Origin: Saccharina japonica
Taxonomy: Eukaryota > Sar > Phaeophyceae > Laminariales > Laminariaceae
Assembly: GCA_008828725.1 (NCBI GenBank)
Contig: MEHQ01003716.1
Coordinates: 299,801-363,800 of the forward strand
Direction: 5' to 3'
Length of the DNA stretch: 64,000 nucleotides
The translations under genes were made by a program, and so were the position numbers. Positions 58,195 to 64,000 of this stretch are shown here, piece by piece (the first letter of the stretch is position 1; each line of letters begins with the position of its first letter). The notes under the pieces are model-generated. The model was not told where the DNA came from. It searched no databases and was given only the letters and a program-made list of their open reading frames with translations.

Positions 58195-58740
58195 TTAGTG
58201 CGGTAGGGCCCCGAGAAAAGGGACAAAACCCGCACCAAACCACGGTTTTGTAACGTTTATTCATACGGAACACCGTGGAGAAACAGCGGTTTTGAACGGT
58301 TTTCCCTACGGGGATTGGAACCGCACCGTGGCAAAAACCGTTCAACGGGGAACCGCACCGGACCGCACCGTAAGATATATCACAGCACCGAACCGCACCG
58401 TAGAATTTACTAAATCTAAAAACCGCACCGAACCGCACCGTAGGATTCCTGATTTCTGAAAACCGCACCGAACCGCATAGTAGGATGCAAAAACAAACCG
58501 AACCGCAACATTACATTTACGATTTCTGAAAACCGCGCCGAACCGCACCGTAGGATTCCCGATTTAGGAAAACCGCACCGAACCGCACCGTAGGATGCAT
58601 GAAAAAACCGAACCGCACCGTAGGATTCACAATATCAGATAACCGCACCGAACCGCACCGTAATACTTCCGCTTTCTGAAAACCACACCGAACCGAACCG
58701 TACGATTTTCGAAAAACAAACCCCGCACCGTGCACGGACG
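58195..58740. repeat. AACCGCACCGAACCGCACCG minisatellite, array 2
   Basis: Same unit and spacing as 53020-53530, with flanks containing ACGGTTTTG-type copies (about 58140-58345). The two arrays lie ~5 kb apart in the same orientation. Confidence 0.88.
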
Positions 58741-58760
58741 GTTAACCGTAAAGAATCCTG

Positions 58761-59597
58761 AAAAATAGGAATACATATATACGACTTTGAGCCATTTGTA
58801 GGTACACTGCGTAATGTACACCAGAAACGGCTTCCTGGTCCGCCTGATATTGGGCCTACGCTCCATTGTACCTATAAATGGCTCAAAGTTCGTAGGTATA
58901 CCTATTCTCGGCTACTAGTTTTACGTATCACCTATTTTTGTCTTCAACTGTACCTATAAATAACTCGAACGAACACTTTTTGGCAACTGAAATATAGACA
59001 GACAGCCACACCAGATGCCGGGACTGTCAACCAGGCGACCGTACCTGTCAACATATGTGATATTAGTCGTTTGGGCCACATGCCTTTAATGGGGGTGATC
59101 ATGCGGAGAAACAGCAATGACGAATGTTTCCATGCCATTATGCTGAAAGTACAATACAAATACAGTAGTGCAGAATATAGTAGGAGCAACTTTGGTATAT
59201 ATATACGTGTACAGAGTAGAACCATCGGTCAAGGGGGTCTGAGCTACACAACCGTTGGCGCGGTCCGGAAAAACATTCCATACCCAACGTGGGTCAATAT
59301 ATATGTGGAAGAGAGGTACGGTGGGCTGGTTGACAGTCCCGGCATCTGGTGTGGCCATCGGTCTATATTTCAGTTGCCAAAAAGTGATGGTTCAAGGCAT
59401 TAATAGATACAGTTGAAGTCAAACATAGGTGACACGTAAATCTAGTAGGCGAGAATAGGTGTACCAACGCACTTTGAGCCATTTGTAGGTACAATGGAGC
59501 GCAGGCCCAATACCAGGCGGGCCAGAAAGCCGTTTCCGGTGTACATTACGCAGTGTACCTATAAATAGCTCAAAGTGCTTAGATATACCTATTTTTG
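58761..59597. mobile_element. Foldback element, ~840 bp with ~270-bp inverted ends that are themselves palindromic
   Basis: Each end carries a sub-palindrome: CTTTGAGCCATTTGTAGGTAC..GTACCTATAAATGGCTCAAAG at 58786-58890, mirrored at 59473-59575. Further in, CAACTGAAATATAGAC and CACCAGATGCCGGGACTGTC recur in inverse (58985-59030 and 59332-59380). The ~300-bp centre has overlapping short frames on both strands and no transposase motif. Confidence 0.85.
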
Positions 59598-59739
59598 GCT
59601 ATTGCCCTGAAAAACAATTGCGAACATGCGTCAGGCGTGAGTACTGCGAGTACTACTACCGATTGCACGGTTGAAACTCAACATCGCAAGCTTGCGTGAT
59701 ACGTTAAACACGTTCATTGGCAAAATTCGACGAGAGTTG

Positions 59740-59894
59740 ACGAGGGAAGAAAGTGCTGAAATCTTCTCGCAAAAAAAATGCAAGGCAAGAACCGTAGTGG
59801 GGGAGGAAGGAGAGGAGCCTACTTTGTGACCCCGGATCTGAGTTACGATTAGGGAGGGAGAAAGACGGAAGTGCTAAGATAATAAATGGGATGG
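59740..59894 (+). repeat. SINE-like family copy
   Basis: Matches 15128-15305 (GACGAGGGAAGAAAGTGCTG, AGGAGCCTACTTTGTGACCC, ATCTGAGTTACGA, AATAAATGGGATGGA). No A-run after the terminal GGATGGA in this copy. Confidence 0.6.
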
Positions 59895-60744
59895 ACATTG
59901 GGCGTGCTTGTTCTCTGTTTCACTTGAAAATATGAAAATATGGTGTTTGTGAGTGAGATATATATTTAGAATAAAAACGCATTAACTTCCTACGCTGCTT
60001 CCGCACCACATCGCAGTGACGCATCCGACTCAGCGTTCTCTTCCTTCGTTTCTGCGCTGTCCCAGGCATGTCCGACCTCTCGGTTCGGGTGCCCAACAGT
60101 CCCTGCGTAAACACGAGGTGACGCCCCGTATCCTCCATGGTATATAGTGAATATATATTCATGGTCCTCCCACCGCTGCTTCAACCCTTCCTTACGGAAA
60201 ACGTGTCCGCCCTCGGCGACCTGCTTATTATTTTGTTTTTGTTTTTGTTCCAGCACCCTTTTTTTGGTACTACCCGCCTCTCGGCTCTCTGTACCTAGTG
60301 GTCACTCACTGCAAAAACTCCCGGGGCGAGCGTATCCCCGGTTACCTCGTAATTTGTTTTTCTCTCTTTCTCCATTTTCGTTTTTTTTCATTTTTGTATT
60401 TACTTTTTTTACATTGTAGCTCGGCAAAGGTGCCCGCCAATATCTGTCGTCGTTTTTACGAGAGAAGGGTATGCTCGTGCCCTCAACTTGGCCCGCTGTT
60501 CGCCCGGCGCAAGTCCTGGTCAATCCTGATACTTCCGAGAAACATATGTTGTGTGCATTATGCCTGGCCCTATTTTATATCCAACTCTTTCTTGGCGAGA
60601 AACATGGACCGGACCTTCCGTGTATACACCCTACTCGTACATGTATATATTATATACGAGAATGTCTGACCTTTTCTTCCCTTTTTCGTCTCTTTTTGGT
60701 TTCAAAGTATGCTAACCTTTCGACTCGGATCATCCGTCAGTCGA

Positions 60745-60862
60745 GCTTGTTGTTGTTGTTGTCTTCACATTGAAAACCGTGCGGGTCTCTCTATCCAGTA
60801 CCTCCATCTGTCCGTACTAATCCAACACTTGACACGGTCGATTCCCATGGTCACAGGCTAAC
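60745..60862 (-). repeat. Inverted dispersed repeat, arm 2
   Basis: Reverse complement of 30564-30681, including the (TTG)n run. No gag-like sequence was recognised beside this copy. Confidence 0.6.
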
Positions 60863-61383
60863 ATACCAAAAACAATGTATACTGAAATAAAAGTGGAACC
60901 CGAAGGGTCCGCAAAGCGATCAAAGCCAGTGAAAAACAGATAGTCTAGAGTCTGGAGCCCTCCGCTCCCCTCTACACGCTATGTTGTGAAGGTAAAAATA
61001 AAACTGAAAAGGTCAACATCACCAATCGGGGGTATACGCCCCCTGATTCTATCTTGGTGCCCCTATAATGCCGGGGTGTTCCGTGCCGGGTTCACGCCGG
61101 TCAGGCAAACAAAATCGAGTCCTCCACCCAGATTATAAACGCAGACATGGTAAGGGGGAAGGGAACAACTATGGTCCCGTGCGACTGATGTACCCCCGGC
61201 CTGCGAGCAGTGTAACTGCAAAAAAAGTCAAAAACAACGGAGGGAAAAAGACAAAGGCAAAGACAAAGAGACAAGTCAAAAGTACAAGCAAACACTAAAA
61301 CAAACAAGACCACAGAGACAGCACAGACATTTCATCCCGAGGGGGTGGTGCAATGGTGCGGCGGTGGGCGGAGGGGGGAAACC

Positions 61384-61410
61384 AAAACAAACAAACAAAC
61401 AAACAAACAC
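61384..61410 (+). repeat. (AAAC)n microsatellite
   Basis: Six AAAC-type units. A (GTTT)n run of similar length lies at 8503-8524, and a (GTCC)n run at 61974-62003. Confidence 0.85.
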
Positions 61411-62249
61411 TCCAGGAGAGTCAATCCGGCACATATCACGCCACTCGGTCCGCCATTTCTCGCTTGTTTTCTTCCCTCGCCGATTCGCCCTTCTTCCGCG
61501 CCCCTCCCGTCCCGTTGGTTCTTGGCGTCTCTTTATGATTGTTGCGCTCTTTGTCTCGCTTGGTCGTTCGTTTTCGGCTAGCCTCCTCTTCGTCCTTGTG
61601 CCAGGAGGTCATAACCCCCTCAGCTCCCTGCAGCACTCCCTTGTACCACTGCCTTCCTCCCTTCACCTCGAGCTTAGTACTTCTACATGTATGATATGTA
61701 TCTCCTGTCGACATACCTGGTATATACATATATATATATATATGCATCGTTTGCGGTATCTACGAGCCCAGCCTTCGTCCGGCTGCATCGTTTGTAATGA
61801 GGAGATATTGATGCGAGAAGGCGTTCGAGCATCAATAGATGCTCTTCATAATGGGTTGGGTGTCTCCCCGTGGGGGTGTACCCCTGCTCGCGAACGGACA
61901 CAAACAGACAAAAAACAGTTCTGAAAGCTGCCACAGCGTGGCTTTATTTAACGAATCCTTAATATTGACGTTTGTCCGTCCGTCCGTCCGCACGTCCGTC
62001 CCTCGTTCGGTTTTCTTTATTTGGTGTTTTTTTTTGGCACGCGACGCGTACACTCAACCGATTCAGACACGCTCGGGACTGATAAGAGGCCCGCTATTTG
62101 TGCCGACCGTCCTGTGCTGATCGTGTCGAAAGCCGTGCCGAGATCGGAGAGCTAGGTGGTAGTGACTGTCATAATTGGTTACCACAGTGACAATTGTCAC
62201 TGAGATTATTTTCCTCGTGGGAGTCAACCCCAAATGGCCACCTGTGACG

Positions 62250-62800
62250 CTATACACCACCACGACAACCACCGCCACTCCCGCCCCACCAGCCGAAGGA
62301 GCACTCGAAGCTGTTGTTGCTCGTAGTAGCTGGTGGGCGTTGGTGGGGTCTTGTTCCCGTGGTCTGGTGGTGGTGGGGTGGTGACGGCGGTGATGGTGGC
62401 TTGCCTTGCGCCCTCGTCTCTCGAGAACAGTCCAGATTTGTACCTTCAACAAAACAAGCAACCCGCACCACCGGCACCAAATCCCACCACCACCACCACC
62501 ACCACCACCACCACCACCACCACCACCACCCCCGCCCCTCGAGCCGAAGGAGCACTGGAGGCTGTTGTTGCTCGTAGTGGCTGGGGGGCGTTGGTGGGGT
62601 CTTGTTCCTGTGGTCTGGTGATGGTATGTCCTGCTGCTGCTGCCGCTTCTGTTGTTGCTGCTGCTGCTGCTGCTGTATATACCACCTCACAACAACCACT
62701 CCCACCACCACCCCCACCACCATCCACCAAGAGAAGCAGAATCTTATTCCTCGTGGCGGCTGGTGTGTGTGGTGGTGTGGTGTTCTCTGTGTGTTATCTC
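62250..62800. repeat. CAC-rich foldback repeat, family H, tandem copies 3 and 4
   Basis: Two ~250-bp units share CCGAAGGAGCACT, GCTGTTGTTGCTCGTAGT, GGGCGTTGGTGGGGTCTTGT and GTGGTCTGGTG (starting about 62291 and 62543). A (CAC)n tract (62489-62532) separates them, and GCTGCTGCTG runs follow. Inverse relation to 47790 and 48360. Confidence 0.7.
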
Positions 62801-63249
62801 GGCTGAGCTTCTCTCGTTTTACTCGTTGCTCGCGAGCGAGATACCAGTATCATATTATGCTGCTGCTGCTGTGCTGCTGCTGCTGCCGGTGTATACCAGG
62901 TATATGCCAAGCGATTTGTGGTATACACAGCAGTAGTATACGTACAATATATTTATACTGAAATAACTCCTATTGATAGTCGTGACTCCCCCTACGTATA
63001 ATACCTGTACGGTTTTTGCACACATTTTTTTTGTTCTTAATTTTGTTCCATTTTTTCACGATAACTTCACTTATCTTGGTCGTGGAACGATTGTACCAGT
63101 TTTGTTTTGTTGTGCATTTTGCATTTTGCTGTTAAACTTATTTTTTTTCAAGTATACCTCGTACGTGCCAGGTACTTTTTTTCTTCTGCATTTTGCTGTT
63201 AAAATTGCTCCTTTTTTCAAGTATACCTACGTACGTATTTGACCTAAAT

Positions 63250-63306
63250 AGGAAGGAGCGAAAAAGAAAGGGCGACAGAATAAATGGGATGGAAAAAAAA
63301 AAAAAA
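63250..63306 (+). repeat. SINE-like family, 3' end only
   Basis: GGAAGGAGCGAAAAAGAAAG.., then AATAAATGGGATGG followed by 14 A. The A-tail is the longest of the four copies. Confidence 0.5.
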
Positions 63307-63603
63307 TGACCACGAACACCGACACCCCACCGATCCACGTCTGTACAACGTTTCGCGGTGACGCTCATCGCTTTACGATAAATGTTGGTGGGAGGTGTTG
63401 GGACAACCGGCCTAGGGATCAACCGACCCACCCAGTTACTCGCTCACCCACAACCCACAACGCACCCCCACCAACCTATATACTCGCGCGTGAGCCAAAA
63501 AAGGTTTATGTGCTGACACAGGTCGCTTAAAATACAAAACGATCCAATCAATGACAATTGCAAGAACGCAGCAAAAAGAGAAAAACGGCCAACGCAGTAT
63601 TAA

Positions 63604-63692
63604 CCCTTATAGGACTGGAGTCCCGTTTTGGGGATAAATTACTTATAATTAGAGTGGCTTGTCCCCAAAACGGGACTGCAGTTCTAAAAGGG
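63604..63692. mobile_element. piggyBac-type MITE, 89 bp
   Basis: Flanked by TTAA on both sides (63600-63603, 63693-63696). The ends CCCTTATAGG and TCTAAAAGGG belong to 31-base inverted repeats (28 of 31 match) that meet around a ~27-base AT-rich centre. TTAA duplication with CCCTT..AAGGG ends is the piggyBac superfamily signature. There is no coding capacity, so mobility would need a transposase elsewhere. Confidence 0.85.
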
Positions 63693-63716
63693 TTAATAGC
63701 TTAATGCAGTTAGGAG

Positions 63717-63765
63717 TTTGCCCACTTGAAGGCGTCTGTCACACCACTTGAAGGCGTCTGTCACG
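63717..63765 (+). repeat. Short tandem duplication (20-22 bp x2)
   Basis: CACTTGAAGGCGTCTGTCAC occurs twice, starting about 63723 and 63745. Downstream to the window end no gene was recognised. 63925-63965 is the inverse of the dispersed segment at 10470-10510. Confidence 0.75.
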
Positions 63766-64000
63766 CTCCTCATTCCCACCGTTCTTGTAATTTTTGTTTG
63801 ATAATCCGCTTCTTACGACCCCGGAATCTTACGTATTGTTATTGCCCTCGATGAAATGCAATCGAGCGCTGTTCTCAGTTTGGTTGTGTTTTTTTTTGTG
63901 GGTGAAAAATCGCCACAGACACTGCTGACTGCTGGGTGTGCTGTCGACGGGTGGAAAGCACGGGTTTTCAGCGCAAACAATCTACTTGCGGGGGGGGGGG

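Noticed and set aside
59071..59403. Coding region in the centre of the foldback element
   Set aside because: Frames on both strands overlap and run into the inverted arms. No transposase signature was seen.

Overview
This window is eukaryotic nuclear DNA, with long spliced genes, canonical GT..AG introns, very large triplet microsatellites, minisatellites, an intact LINE and several small inverted-repeat transposons. There is no operon-like packing. A single-domain spondin protein together with a sarcosine/dimethylglycine-type methyltransferase would suit a marine alga or related protist (a stramenopile is my guess). The species cannot be fixed from sequence alone. Two assembly marks are present: a 33-base N gap at 7992-8024 and a single N at 54641.

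Two protein genes could be assembled by hand from exons, and both close in frame to a stop. (1) A secreted spondin-domain protein on the + strand, 8206-24824: six exons and 226 aa, starting with a signal peptide and ending in the conserved spondin C-terminal region. (2) A SAM-dependent methyltransferase of the sarcosine/dimethylglycine (betaine-synthesis) type on the - strand, 49576-34779: five exons and 372 aa, with an 8.1-kb last intron. The genes are convergent. About 10 kb of transposon debris lies between them, and their introns hold most of the remaining repeats. No single open frame shows either gene in full, because most exons are only 66-290 bases long.

Mobile DNA dominates the rest. 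A full-length LINE (2072-6322, - strand) encodes one long endonuclease/reverse transcriptase protein and is flanked by a 19-base target duplication that ends in a G-run. Broken relatives lie at 28109-29640, 45771-46215 and possibly 46220 and 45528. Other elements are a four-copy MITE family with ~20-bp inverted ends and 4-bp target duplications; an 89-bp piggyBac-type MITE with TTAA duplications; three large foldback elements (25593-26617, 54645-55127, 58761-59597); a decayed Copia-type gag with a mutated zinc knuckle; a tRNA-derived SINE-like repeat; and a second SINE-like family with an A-rich tail. Several repeats of 0.6-1 kb occur twice. Tandem arrays range from 3-bp to ~305-bp units and include ~900 bp of (TAC)n.

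The first kilobase, the inner introns of the spondin gene (17526-23382) and parts of 30.7-34.7 kb and 49.6-52.7 kb show no gene or repeat I can recognise. All alignments and exon joins were made by eye.
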